NCBI GenBank assembly: GCA_025506515.1
Contig: CM046451.1
Location: 46,201,212-46,265,211 of the forward strand
Length of the DNA stretch: 64,000 nucleotides
Direction of reading: 5' to 3'
Source: Flaveria trinervia
Lineage: Eukaryota > Streptophyta > Magnoliopsida > Asterales > Asteraceae
This document shows positions 1 to 11,568 of this stretch, piece after piece. The notes below the pieces were generated by a model that was given only the letters and a program-made list of their open reading frames with translations, was not told the origin of the DNA and searched no databases. Position numbers and translations under genes: made by a program. Each line of letters begins with the position of its first letter. Position 1 is the stretch's first letter.

Positions 1-832
1 TTGATGTAATGAGCGTAGCACAGCGGAATAAGAACAAGAATTAGAAAAATTGTAGCAAGAGTTTGATACTTGTATGCATTAAGAACAAATACGGTTATAA
101 CGAGAGAATATATTCTGTAACAAGGAATGTTTCAATAATATCGAATATTTCTGATCAAATCATTCGTTTATTACAATAGGTTGACACTCCTTTTATAGAG
201 TGCAATCGCTACTGTTATCACGGGTAAGTGACAACTGGCAGATCTATTACAAAAATAACTAACTCTTAACAAACTACTGAAATGTTCACAACTACTGAGA
301 ACATATCAGAGTGTTAAGTACAAAATAAGAACTACTGATAAGAAACTACTGAAACTACAACGACTGAAGAACAAGCTCTTCAGTCGTTTTACAAAACTAC
401 TGATAAATATAAAATACTGATGAGCACAACAACTAAAGAAGTATTCTTCAGCTGTTGTGTCAAACTACTGAAAAGATAAAACATAAAACTGCTGAAAGGT
501 AAACCGTCACAACTACTGAAGAAGACCTCTTCAACTGTTGTGACAATGTCTGATACTTTGGTCTTTAGCACTTGTGTCTTCAGACTTTGTCTTCAGCATT
601 TGTGTCTTCAGACTTTATCTTCAGCACTTGTGTCTTCAGACTTTGTCTTCAGCACTTGTGTCTTCAGACTTTGTCTTCAGCACTTGTGTCTTCAGACTTT
701 GTCTTCAGCACTTGTGTTCAGACATTGTAATCAGCTGTTGTCTTCAGTTGTTGTGGTCTTCAGTAGTTGTTGTGACGTCTGTGGGACTTAACGGTTTTTC
801 TGATCCGGCTCATTGGTTCTTTTGGTCCAATA
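1..832 (-). repeat. 3' LTR of element A (left edge cut by window)
   Basis: This stretch matches 11591-12429 almost base for base, with small indels. It is followed on the right by the complement of a polypurine tract, which makes it the 3' LTR of a minus-strand element. The LTR start reads TATTGGACC here against TGTTGGACC in the other copy and in element L, so the terminal TG has mutated to TA. It contains a CTTCAG-rich minisatellite. Confidence 0.92.
546..740. repeat. 28-bp CTTCAG minisatellite in the left LTR of A
   Basis: Tandem units of about 28 bases alternate CTTCAGCACTTGTGT and CTTCAGACTTTGT, in about five copies with few substitutions. The matching array in the right LTR (12160-12345) has about one more unit. 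Apparent short reading frames here are only the translated repeat. Confidence 0.9.
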
Positions 833-850
833 AACTCCCCCTGAACCAAT
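833..850 (-). other. Polypurine tract of A
   Basis: On the minus strand the bases just before the 3' LTR include CAGGGGGAGTTTA, the usual primer for plus-strand synthesis. The same tract occurs next to the LTR of element L at 61681. Confidence 0.85.
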
Positions 851-1050
851 GCAGCCAAAACCTTTAACTTTATTGAGGTCCCACTTATTGTTGGCAGAAT
901 GGTTGGTCTTTTTACTTCTTGATCAGTTGAGAAGATGACCCATATAAGCACTAGCCTGGAAATGAGTCTCTGATGATTTGGTTGGCTATGTATGGATGGG
1001 AGCTCTGTATTGGGGAATTGGACACTGAGATGTTCCCCCATCCATGAGAC

Positions 1051-4000
1051 TCACTTCCCATGTATAAGCCTGTAGGATTCTCTGGTGTATGCTCTGAGAA
1101 ACATAATTTGTTCTTCCATGGTCAGGTTCTCGGCTTCACCATCAAACAATCCTTCACGCCCATACAGCTCTGAGATGTACTTGGCCTGTTTACCATTTTG
1201 AGCTCAACTGTTGTAATCTGTCTGTATGCAAACTCATCAGGATGAGTCCCTTCAAGTAACAGACTGAGGTCATTTTGTTTGAAGTTCTCAAGCCTCTTGT
1301 AGACTAACCCCTTTTTAATAATTATGTTCTCTAACATCTTTTGGGGTGGTTGTTTAGTCTCATAGTCCTTCTTGAAATCTTCTACAATCTCCAGGGTGAT
1401 ACTACAAGGACCACTGTGATCTCTTCATCTACGATCCTTTTGACTTGGCCCTTGTATCTCGAAAGAATGTCTTTCTTTACAATCCTGTGAGCCACCCTAG
1501 GATCAAGCCATACTCTCACCTTTTCCTTCTGATATTGAAATGTGTTGGCAAGGGTGTACAACTCAGAGCTTCTTTCTTCATACTTATTATTGATGACGAA
1601 GCAGCATAAGTTTTGTCGATGCTTTTCAGCATTTCATCATCATGAAGCTTTTGCTGTTGTTCTTCTTCAATCTTTACTCTCACAGCTTCCATCTGTGAGG
1701 TGGGAGTGATGGGCATGGGTTTGGCTTTAGCCAATGTTAGGACTGCAGACAGAGGCAGCCTATCTTCTTCCACATCATCTCATCTTCTTCTTTCCTCAAG
1801 CCTCAACACCCTTCTCTTCTCTTCTTAGGTGCATCATCGGCTATTGGTTTAGATGGTAAGGGAGTTGGTTTTGTGGGTTGTGGTTGTGGGTTTTGGAGAT
1901 GGAATGTTGACAGGCTGAGTTAGCATTTTGGAGGTGAGTGTTGCTTTTGAGTATTTGGCTAGCTCAGTCCTGCTCCTGCTCCTGCTTCATTCAAAGCTTC
2001 GACTACTAACCCCTTAGTGTATGCCTCAGACGAACAGATCTTGGAGGTTATGGCCAAGATGCTGTCCCTGGTCCATGATTTTACTTCGATCAATGATCTC
2101 CCAAGGTATTTTCTTATGAATCTGATCATGATCTCAAGTCTCTCTCTATCCATAGTGCTGTAGCTAGCCCATCTTTGTTGGATCTCTTCGATCTCTAATC
2201 TTCTTATTTTAAAATCCAGCTTTTCAGTGTCGAAACCTTGCCTAAACAGCTGATCAATGATATTGTCCATTGATCTGCTGTGTTCAGCATCAGCCTCTTT
2301 AACCATTTCGTTCAAGTTCTTCTCTTTCTCAGCACTCTTCTTTTCTTGTATGTGACATGAAAATCTTTTTGACTTTCATGTACTTTTTCAATTTCAGCTC
2401 CCTTCTCAATCACATTCTCCTTCTCTTTTTCGGCCTCATACACACAATCCTTCTCTTTTTCCACCTCTTTATCTTTCTCTTTCTCTCTCTCCTTCTCCAT
2501 CCTCTTTCTTTTAGCTTTCACTGCTGAACTCTCCCCCTTTTTGGGTGCATTGGTTACAAGAGATTGAGTAGCAGAAAGTTGTTGGCGCAGTACATCCTCC
2601 ACTAGAGGTTGTAAGACAGTAGAAAGTCTCTCATCAACAGTTTTAATAACAAATTCGGTGAGCTGTGGTGTGATGAGAGATAGGGGATTTTGAGGGATAG
2701 CATCCATTTGCTCAGGGGGGTTGGTCCTAAGAAATGGTGCCAGAAACAGAGGCAGGTGGCTGAGAATTTTGTAGTGGCTGTGTGTTTAAGGGACCTTCAG
2801 AGGAAGGTGCCATCTGTTGGGTTAATGTGGTGGCAGATGGTCTTTCTCCTCCTTGAGAGTTGGTCAAGTAGTTTTTGCAGCCTACTGACTTCCTCCTCTA
2901 GGATTGTGTTCTGGGCAAGAAATCATAAAAGAAGCCCAGGTCATCATCAGCAGATGCTGAATCACCTGACCTCCTGCTTGTAGCAGGATGTACATGCACT
3001 GGGTGTAGACCAGTTGTAGCATGTGCCCTTTTTCTTAGAACTGGGGACTTCCAGCCTCAGGACTTTGTCCTTCATCAGCTGTTGCCTCTGGTGAGGTCTT
3101 AGGAATGTTACCAGCCTCAGTCTGATCATATGCTGATTCAGAAGAGGTGGCAGCCTCACCAGATGTTCTGGTCTCCATATCCACACCAGGAGATAGAACA
3201 TTTAAGCCCCGGTGCTGTGGGTTGTCAGAAGCATGATGATCCTCGTCCTCAATAGCTGTGGTTCTCCCCTTTGTTGGTGGTTGTTGGGGAGGAGGAGAGG
3301 CATGCAGCTGAGTCAGCACGTTTGCAATGATAAGGGTGGGACTTTGGGGGGCGGTTGCATGGGGGATAGGGTAAAAGCAGTGTGCACCTGGGGAGAATGG
3401 TGCTCTTCAATGGCAATCTCCTCAAATGAGGAAGATCCCAGATTTGTGGGTACCCCTTCTGTGATGCTGCAGGCTTTTTGAGAGGAATCCTGAGTGGCTG
3501 TGGCTGGGAGAGTCCTTATATCCACTAGGGGGTTATAACCAGTGGATATAGCCTGCGTTTGTGTTGCATGGGCATCCTCAGGGGACTCATTTCCCTGAGT
3601 AGCCTTTTTGGTTTTCTTTTTAGTGGGTTTGGTGGGGACTTTTGATTTGGAGGTGGTGGCTGTGGGTTCCAGCTGCGTGGGTTTGCGCAGCTTGGCAGCC
3701 ATTTTGAGTGATTGGTCAGAGTTGTGCTGGGAGTATACTTCAGGCAATACAGCCATAGCAGGGACTCCCAGGCCAACAAGTCCCTCAGCTTGAAGCTGGT
3801 TTTCAATTATGGCCATTATGAACCGAGGATATAATATCCAACGGTTAGCAGTTTGTTTTGAGCCATATCCTTGAGCTCTAAAATAGTAGTTCCGAAAAAT
3901 TTAAAGGTTGTTGCTCAAGGATGGAGTACAATACCTGTTGCCACCTTGTGGACATTTGATCCCATGATGAGGTCTTGGAGGCAAGGCACACATTTACCAT

Positions 4001-4416
4001 ATGAAATATGAGACGTTCGGCATCTGGGAAATGTTTCTTCAGTAAGGTAGATGCACTCAAGTCACCCTGGTATCCATGGTGGGCAAATGATTATCTGTTG
4101 TGCCCTTTGGATAACCATTTGGGAAAGTGGCATCATCCAGATTCAGGGTTTGACGAAGAGTGTCTGGAGGATGACCACTTTTTGGCCATGGACAAACGAT
4201 TGAAGAGACTCTGTGTCGTTCTCCTCAGAGACCAAAGTGAAGTTTGTCCAGAAGTGGTTAAGGGATGCGGCATATATGGTGGGATTTACCAGAACACACC
4301 GTTTTGTAGGGTGATTGAACCATTAAATCAATGGCGTTGTGAAACTTGGTCCAGTATGGTGATTTGGTGAGATGTGCGACACAGTTGTGTCGTGGTTTTA
4401 GTTGCATGGTCGCCAT
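1051..4416 (-). pseudogene. Accessory ORF of A after pol (function unknown), broken
   Basis: The likely start is the ATG at 4416 (protein begins MATMQLKPRH) and the likely end is the stop at 1051, after a conserved YTRESYRL segment shared with element L. Order: an N-terminal globular region; a YPRF motif near 3825; a Ser/Thr/Pro and Lys-rich linker with TKKKTKK (about 3600); a segment with NPLSLITPQL (about 2690); a long Lys/Glu charged stretch, probably coiled coil (2340-2520); then a C-terminal region with YLGRSLIEVK (about 2105) and KGLVYKRLE (about 1300). Several stops and frameshifts break it. Its position, between RNase H and the 3' LTR, is where SIRE elements carry an env-like ORF. I see no clear signal peptide or membrane segment, so I do not call it envelope. 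B and L carry relatives. Confidence 0.75.
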
Positions 4417-4539
4417 TGATGAAGAGAGGGTAGAGAGTTTTTGAACGTTAGGTTTGAGAAGAGAAGATAAAAACTCTGAAGGTGGGATAAGGTATTTAAA
4501 GGGTCGGGATAGAAATCGACTGAGGGTTTTGGTGTGAGT

Positions 4540-5180
4540 CATCAGTTGTTGAAACTACTGATGACGTGGTATTAACCGTCAGACGTTGAAACAGCTGAAG
4601 TCTCGGATTTAGTCATCAGTAGTTATAAAACTACTGAAGACAGTTTTGACTTCAGGTGATGAAACAACTGAAGACTTGGTATCAGTCATCAGTAGTTGTG
4701 AAACTACTGAAGACATGGTTTTGTCATCAGTGTTTGTAAACAGCTGATGACTTGGTATTAGTCATCAGTAGTTGTGAAACTACTGATGAGACATGGTTTT
4801 GTCATCAGTTGTTTAGGATGAAACAACAGTTGTAGAAACAACTGAAGAGAAAGTTCTCATCAGTAGTTTTCGTCAATTCATATCCTTTCAGCTGTTTCAT
4901 ACTGTCCTCAACACTTACTCATCAGCCTTTTAGCTATTTTCAGTTGTTTCATAGGACATCAGTACTTATCTGTTTGTACTGATTTCAGTAGTTGTAACTA
5001 CATCAGTAGTTGTAACTACATCAGTAGTTTAGAACAGATAAAGTACTTCAGTACTTGTGAGGCATTTAGCCTTCAGTAGTTATAAAAACTGCTGAGGGTG
5101 AAAGAACTCATCAGTACTTATATGTGACATGGTTACCAATGATCACCAGTACTTATTACTGAGATCATCAGTAGTTGTCA
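4540..5180. repeat. Array of CAGTAGTT/AACTACTG inverted repeats between pol and accessory ORF
   Basis: This non-coding spacer is filled with CATCAGTAGTT and AACTACTGATGA motifs in both orientations. Three near-identical 20-base hairpins, each an 8-bp stem CAGTAGTT/AACTACTG around a 4-base loop, lie at 4617-4636, 4690-4709 and 4766-4785, spaced 73 and 76 bases. Further unpaired copies continue to about 5180. The same words occur in the LTRs of A and L (for example 240-420). Confidence 0.9.
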
Positions 5181-5181
5181 C

Positions 5182-6820
5182 TTATTCTAGCTGCAGCATA
5201 CCAAGCCTTAACACCAGGTTGTGGAAAGTTGAACTATCCAAAGGCTTAGTAAAAATGTCTGCAAGCTCATCAGCACTAGGCACAAACATGGGATTAGTTA
5301 GACCCTTTTCAAAACAATCTCTTACAAAATGATGTCTAATTTCTATATGTTTGGTCCTAGAGTGCTGGACTGGATTTTTGACAATGCAAAGAGCTGAAGC
5401 ACTATCCATTAATAACGGAGTCTTAGTCTCTGTAATGCCATAGTCCAAAAGTTGATTCTGAAGCCAGAGTACTTGGGATGTACAACTTGCAATAGCAATG
5501 TACTCGGCTTTAGCAGTGGATGTAGCAACAGATGTTTGTTTCTTACTCTGCCAAGAAATCAAACAGTTGCCTAGGAGTTGACATCCACCACAAGTTGATT
5601 TCCTGGTCAACTTACACCCTGCATAGTCACTATCAGAGAAAGCAACTAATTTACAAGAGTGCCCAGTGGAATACCATAAACCTAGAGATTGTGTACCTTG
5701 CAAATATCTAAAGATCCTCTTGACTGCAATCAGATGAGACTCTTTAGGTGCAGCCTGAAATCTAGCACAAACACATGTAGCAAACAAATATCTGGTCTAG
5801 AAGCTGTTAAATACATCAAGGACCCAATCATACATCTGTAAAGTGTTTCATCAACCACTTTACCTTTCTGATAGTATCCAGTTGTGTGGTGCTGCACATG
5901 GGTGTAGAACAGGGCTTATAGTTTTGTAAATCAAACTTTTCTAAAAGATCTTTTGTGTATTTGGACTGATGAATGAAAATTCCATCAGCCTTTTGTTTGA
6001 TTTGCAAACCTAGAAAGAACTGTAATTCTCCCATGGCACTCATTCCAAACTTCTGTTGCATCAACTTTGTAAAGGCATCACACAACTGAGGATCAGAGAT
6101 GCAAAAATAATATCATCACATAAATTTGAACAAGTAGATTATGCGCCCAGCTTCTTAATGAATAAAGTCTTATCAATGGAGCCTCTAGTGAAATCATTTT
6201 CCAGAAGAAAGTTTGATAATGTCTCATACCAGGCTCTAGGAGCTTGTTTCAACCCATAAAGAGCCTTATCAAGCTTATACACCCAATTAGGATGTTTATT
6301 GTCCTCAAAGCCTGGTGGTTGACATACATAAACCTCTTCTTTAATTTTCCCATACAAAAATGCACTTTTGACATCCATTTGAAAAACTTTAAGTTTTTGA
6401 TAAGCACATAAGCTAAAAACAATCGAATTGCTTCCAGTCTGGCTACAGGGGCAAAGGTTTCATCATAATCAATTCCTTCTTCTTGTGCAAACCCCTGAAC
6501 AACCAGTCTGGCCTTGTTCTTAACAATAAGCCCATTTTCATCGTTTTGTTCCTAAACACCCATTTAGTGCCTATTGCACACTTACCTGGAGGTAGAGGAA
6601 CCAGTTCCCACACTTGCTGTTTCTTGAACTGAAGAAGCTCAAGCTGCATGGCATCAACCCATCCATTGTCCTTTAAAGCAATGTGATAATTCTTTGGCTC
6701 TTGCTGACTGATGAAGAGAGCATAGAAGCAGAAATTTGACAATTGACTTCTTGTTGATACGCCAGCAGTGATATCACCAATGATTTGAGACATAGGGTGA
6801 TTCTTCAGATCTTGATACAT
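5182..6820 (-). pseudogene. Reverse transcriptase and RNase H of A, broken
   Basis: On the minus strand RT begins near 6690 with DAMQLELLQF and GTKWVFRNK (about 6550), then MDVKSAFLYGK (6378) and LYGLKQAPRAWY (about 6250). The catalytic box lies near 6115, but a one-base deletion inside the YVDD codons shifts the frame, and RT resumes at 6085 in another frame. RNase H follows from 5787, with DSDYAGC, STAKAEYIA, TKHIEIRHHFVRD and ADIFTKPL, ending in a stop at 5182. These are standard copia RT and RNase H motifs that together copy element RNA into DNA. The frameshift in the active site means no functional RT from this copy. Confidence 0.93.
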
Positions 6821-6829
6821 AATGAGATC

Positions 6830-8249
6830 TGTGCAAGTGTTTGCAGCAGTTCAGCAGCAACAGATGGTGATGGTGAATCATTTCCTTGAAACCAATCAGT
6901 GGATGGTAATTCAAAGGAGGTTGAATTGAAGAAATCTCATCAGCATTTGTTGTGGATGGTGCTACTGGAGCTACAGGAAACATCAGGTCTAGCTGAATCA
7001 GGCAGTTGATCACTAAACCTGAATAGGTGAGTACTGCTATCATCATCATCATCACCAGCAGTACCACCAGGTGGTGAACTGTTGACAGGAGCAACAGCAG
7101 GAGTTTGATAAGGAACATATTGCAGTATGTCCAAATCAATAGCTCCACAGGGCTTTGTGGAATCTTGTCCTTAGGAGATTCATTAAACTTAACATGTAGA
7201 GTCTCTTCAACCATCTTTGTTCTGCAGTTGAAGACTCTGTATGCTTTGCAAGTTGATGAATAACCAACAAAGTACCCTGCATCCACCTTAGGATCAATTT
7301 TTGGAGTTGATCCCGTGTGTTGAGAATGAAACAAGGACACCCAAATGCTCTGAAGAATGAAATTAGAGGGGCCAAATGATGAAGAACTTCATATGGAGTC
7401 TTCATCAACCTCTGATTTACTAGAACTCTATTCTGTACATAGCAAGCTGTATTGACAGCTTCAGCCCAAAAAGTCATTGGCAGTCCAGAATCAGCCAACA
7501 TGGACCTTGCAGCTTCAATAAGGGTCCTGTTCTTTCTCTCCACTACTCCATTTTGCTCAGGAGTTCTTGGGATGCTATACTGCCTCTGATTCCCTTGATA
7601 AGTAAAACTCATCAAGTGTGTGGTTTCTAAATTCAGTACCATTATCACTCCTCACACACTTAACTGGTAGGGAATACTGCTTCTCAACGTGTAAACAAAG
7701 TTCATAATGGACTGAGCAGCCTCATCCTTTGAATGCAAGAAGAAAGTCCATACAAATCTGGAGTAATCATCCACAATTACCAGATAGTATTTCTTCTTAG
7801 CCATACTCATCACTTTCACAGGACCAAAGAGATCCATGTGAAGAAGCTGTAAGCAGGCAGTGGACTTAGGTTCTTCTATGGAGGGAAATGAAGCTTTGTG
7901 ATGTTTTCCTTTTAAACAGGCAGTGCAGTTATCTTCACACTTGAACTCCTTCATTAGCAGTCCCCTTACTAAACCATGGTTTATCAGTTGATTCATGTTT
8001 TTGAGATTAACATGACCCAGCCTTCTATGCCATAGAATAGATTCTTGGGGGGAAGACTTGGAAAATAGGCAAGGATGGCCTTTGAGATTCTATTTTCTTG
8101 GAAAGATCTAAGGCATACACTCTTCCTGTCTTGTTGGCCTTTAGGAGAGTGTGTTCATCCAACACCTTATCAATCAAATTTAGAACTTTGGATGACAGAA
8201 TCCGACAGTTCTGACTGGTGAAAAGAGCAACATGGCCTTTGTCACACAT
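6830..8249 (-). pseudogene. Integrase of A, broken
   Basis: The copia integrase is in pieces. A pre-integrase zinc region runs 7900-8249 and includes CTACLKGKHHKASF. The catalytic core follows, with HMDLFGPV (first Asp), VDDYSRFVW, and the segment with TPEQNGVVERKNRTL (catalytic Glu, about 7560) and FWAEAVNTA. The C-terminal part has RAFGCPCFIL and DAGYFVGYS (about 7290), then Ser/Pro-rich sequence. Frame changes near 8000, 7650 and 7340 break the protein. The enzyme would join element cDNA to host DNA. Confidence 0.92.
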
Positions 8250-8500
8250 TTGACTGACACTAAGAGGTTGTACTTGAGATTTTCCACATGGTTAACATCA
8301 TCAAACTTTATTTCCCCATTGGAAACAAAGCCTTTGCCAATGATGTAACCTTTGCATCATTGCCAAATGACACAAACCCCTTCCTTCCTTGAGAGTAGTC
8401 ATTAAGAAGTGATCTGTTTCCTGTCATATGCATGGATCCTCCACTATCTACATACCAGATGCCTCTGAGGTATGTTGAAGAACCCTGCAAGATACAACAA
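8250..8500 (-). pseudogene. Protease region of A
   Basis: The segment carries GIWYVDSGGSMHMTGN, the copia retroviral-type aspartic protease active site (Asp-Ser-Gly) and the MTG motif typical of its flank, followed by SFGNDAKV. The active-site triad looks intact. The frame is lost after about 60 residues at 8308. The protease would process the Gag-Pol polyprotein. Confidence 0.88.
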
Positions 8501-8505
8501 ATTAG

Positions 8506-11329
8506 TTAGATTTTGAGACCCAAACCTTTTGGTCTTGGGCCTGTTCTCATCAACAGATGGTAACTAACATGTTTGTTGGAAACAACAGCCTGAGAGGAAG
8601 AAGCCGGTGAAGAAAAGGAATCCTTAGGCTTGGACCCCTTTTTCTGTGGTTTCAACATAGGAACATCTAATTGGTTAACTCTTCCCAATAGATGTTGAAC
8701 CATCATAACCAGCTGTGTCTGATTTTGGGATAAGGCTTTCAGCTCTTCAGACACATTGGCATTGGAGTTTGATGAGTTCCTATGTTGCACCTTCTTCTTT
8801 TGAGCAATCTCAGCTGTTACCTGTTTAACCCCTTCCTTTTTGGATTTCTGTTTGGACTTGAGGGTTACAGGATTTGATGTTGCTGGTACAAATGTGGCTC
8901 CAAACTCAGTTTTCATTTTAGCCATTTTCTCTTGAATTTCTTCTTTATGTTGAGTTTGGATCCCCTTTTGTACCAACAATCATCTGTAAGATGATTGAAC
9001 AAACCACATACTTCACATGGTTTCTTCTTCATCTTATGATGATCATCAACTAAAGAGGATGAAACTACTGAAGACTTGCTCTTCAGTACTTTAGAAGCAT
9101 TTTGCTTTTTTGACTTCCTCTTTAGTAGTCTTCAAACTCTTTCTACTGACAGTTTTCTTCTCTTCAGTGCTGTCATTAGTTGGAGTTTGAACTTCAGGTG
9201 TTAAATCTTGCTCTCAGTCCTTTTAGGACTTTTAGAAATAACTCCTGAGTTGATCATCTCTTTTATCATATGAGTGTCAGCAGTAGAACCATCAATATCA
9301 GCTGATGGGTTCTGAGAAGGCTTAGTGCTGACTTCAACTTTTGATGATGCTCTATCAAGGGTGAATCACATGATGAGGTGGATTGGTTATTGCTTTCTCC
9401 ATCAGATTTCACTTCTGCTCTTGAAGCAAAATCTGTAGGAGGAGCAGTGTGATTGTAACCAATACCAAACTTCACATTGGAAGCAGATTGCTTACTAAGA
9501 GCATTCGAAACCTTTGCATGATTGTACCCATCGATCACACTCTACCTGGGTGACTGCAAGGGTTTCTTTTAGATTTCTGGGTCATCCAGAATAACCTCTA
9601 GCTTAGCCTTTTCATCATTTAGTTGGCATTTAAGCTTATAAATCTCATCATTTTTACAATTAAGAGCAGACTCAAACTCAGCTTTTCTTTTGGAAATGGT
9701 TTTCTCAAGCTTAAGTTTTTGATTTATTAATGCTACATTTGCCTCTCTAATTGAGACAAAGGCAGAATGCATGATTCAGAACATAACTTGGCTTTAGCCT
9801 CTGAAGATACCTGAGTTACCTATGAAGATGATGCATTTGAGCAGAACCCTCAGTAGACTCCAGGGCCATGAGAGCCAGATTCCCAAAAGGACTATCACGA
9901 CCATGTTGACCAGCACCTGTGAACAGTTGTTCATGACCAGACATGTCATCCGGTAAACTGCTCCAGTCAACACCTCCAGGGGTGAAGAAGCTGTGTTGTT
10001 GAGGTTGAGAAGGTTGATGAGATTGAGATGGTTGAGGTTCTGGTAGTGCATGAGGTTGTGGTACTATAGGAACTTGAACTTGATTTGACTGTGGCATGTA
10101 ATAACAAGGGTAAGGATATGGCATTTGACCCTGAGGAACAAAATATGCAGGAGATTGTGGTTGAGAATGATGACTAGAATTGACAGAATGTTGCCCTCTG
10201 TGTTGTTGACTATTGCCAGGGAAAGTCACAAAAGGTGCATAGGAAAGATCCAGATGATCTGCATTCTCTAGCAAAGTGTCCAAGCCGGTGGCATTTGTGA
10301 CACTTCAACTTACTCTTGTCAAAACCAACTTTGGTTTTGCCAGAGAGTCCTGGGAACTTTCTTCCAGTTCTTTTGTAGAACTTCTGAGATCTGATATTTA
10401 TAACCATTTGGCTCAAAATATCCATCTTCTAAGTCATCATCAGCAATCCCCTTGAGATCATCCATGATGAAGCATAGATTGTCATTATTACATCCAGTGA
10501 ACTGACTATCAACACTCACAAATGCAGAATCATAAGTGTTTGAAGAGAAGTCAATATGCTCATCATACTGGCATTCAGATGAAGCATATTCTAACTCATG
10601 ACCAACCAAGGCAGTGTTGCCTGGTACAAAGTCTTCAGTGAGCTTTCCAGATGAAGACAGTTTTCGTTTCTGTTCTATCTATCTCTCAAATGTGAGCAAT
10701 TTCCCATGGAGTTGGGTGAGAGATAGTTTGTCCAAATTTGCACCGGAGCGTAGGACAATAGTGTATGTGTCCCATCTCTCAGGCAGTGATTTGAGAAATC
10801 TGTTATTCATCTGGCTATTGGTGTACTCATGTTTGACCATTTTTAATTCAGAGATCAAACAAGAGAACCGCTCTAACTGTTGAGTCAGTGTCTCACCCTT
10901 CCTATGAGAGAATGTCTCATATTGTTGGGCAAGGATTTCTCTATTATTTGCCAAGACCTCATCTGTTCCTCCAAATTGTTCTTTCAAGGCATTCCAGAGG
11001 TCATGGGCAGTTTCATGATGCATTAGCCCAGAATAGATTTCATTAGGCAGTGCCATGGCAAGAATTCCATGGGCTTTTGCATCAATCTCAAACAACTTCT
11101 TATCCTCATCTGAGTATTGCTCCCTCCTCTTCGGAACCATTTGATTGGTTTCCGGGTTATTCACCATAGGCTTGTGTGGACCATGTACCACTGATGTCCA
11201 ACAACCTGCGCTGTTAACAGACAGGTGATGGAGCATTCGTCATTGCCATATGTTATACTCATTCCTAACCAGCATTGGAGGCTTGGTTGAGGAACCAATA
11301 TTGTGAGGATCATTGGAAGGAGTAGTCAT
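8506..11329 (-). pseudogene. Gag of A, broken
   Basis: The likely start is the ATG at 11329 (protein begins MTTPSNDPHNIG). A stop interrupts at 11240-11242, after NIWQ. The main capsid-type domain at 10679-11236 has AHDLWNALKEQF and LKSLPERWDTY, matching copia Gag (UBN2-type). A zinc knuckle, CHKCHRLGHFAREC, lies near 10310. Then come a Gln/Pro-rich part (9816-10283), a coiled-coil-like part (9569-9772) and a Lys-rich part with VMMVQHLLGRV (8506-8979) that leads into protease. Frames change at about 10420, 10210 and 9000. Gag would form the cytoplasmic virus-like particle that packages element RNA. Confidence 0.9.
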
Positions 11330-11554
11330 TTTGAGTCCAAATACAATTTAATTCAAGCTTTTAAAATTTTTTATAACGACCACAACAGACTTAATGAAAA
11401 CCAAGAGAAAATCTCAGGATGAATGACCAGAAAACACAGAAAATTCAATCTCTATAACCGTTTCTTGCAAAACACAAAAATGCTAATTCAGTCAAACTTG
11501 GATCTTGAATAGCAGTTTCATTGATCAATTATTAGATCGATCAATGATTAACCA

Positions 11555-11566
11555 GCTCTGATACCA
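11555..11566 (-). other. Primer-binding site of A (Met-tRNA type)
   Basis: The minus strand reads TGGTATCAGAGC two bases inside the 5' LTR, the standard complement of the plant initiator tRNA-Met 3' end, which primes minus-strand cDNA. Confidence 0.93.
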
Positions 11567-11568
11567 TT

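Noticed and set aside
540..867. Ser/Leu/Cys-rich small proteins in A's LTR, also at 12136-12400
   Set aside because: They are translations of the 28-bp CTTCAG array within an LTR and not genes.
1051..4416. Calling the accessory ORF an envelope gene
   Set aside because: Position alone suggests it. I see no signal peptide, fusion peptide or membrane anchor, and the linker and charged regions fit a soluble protein better.
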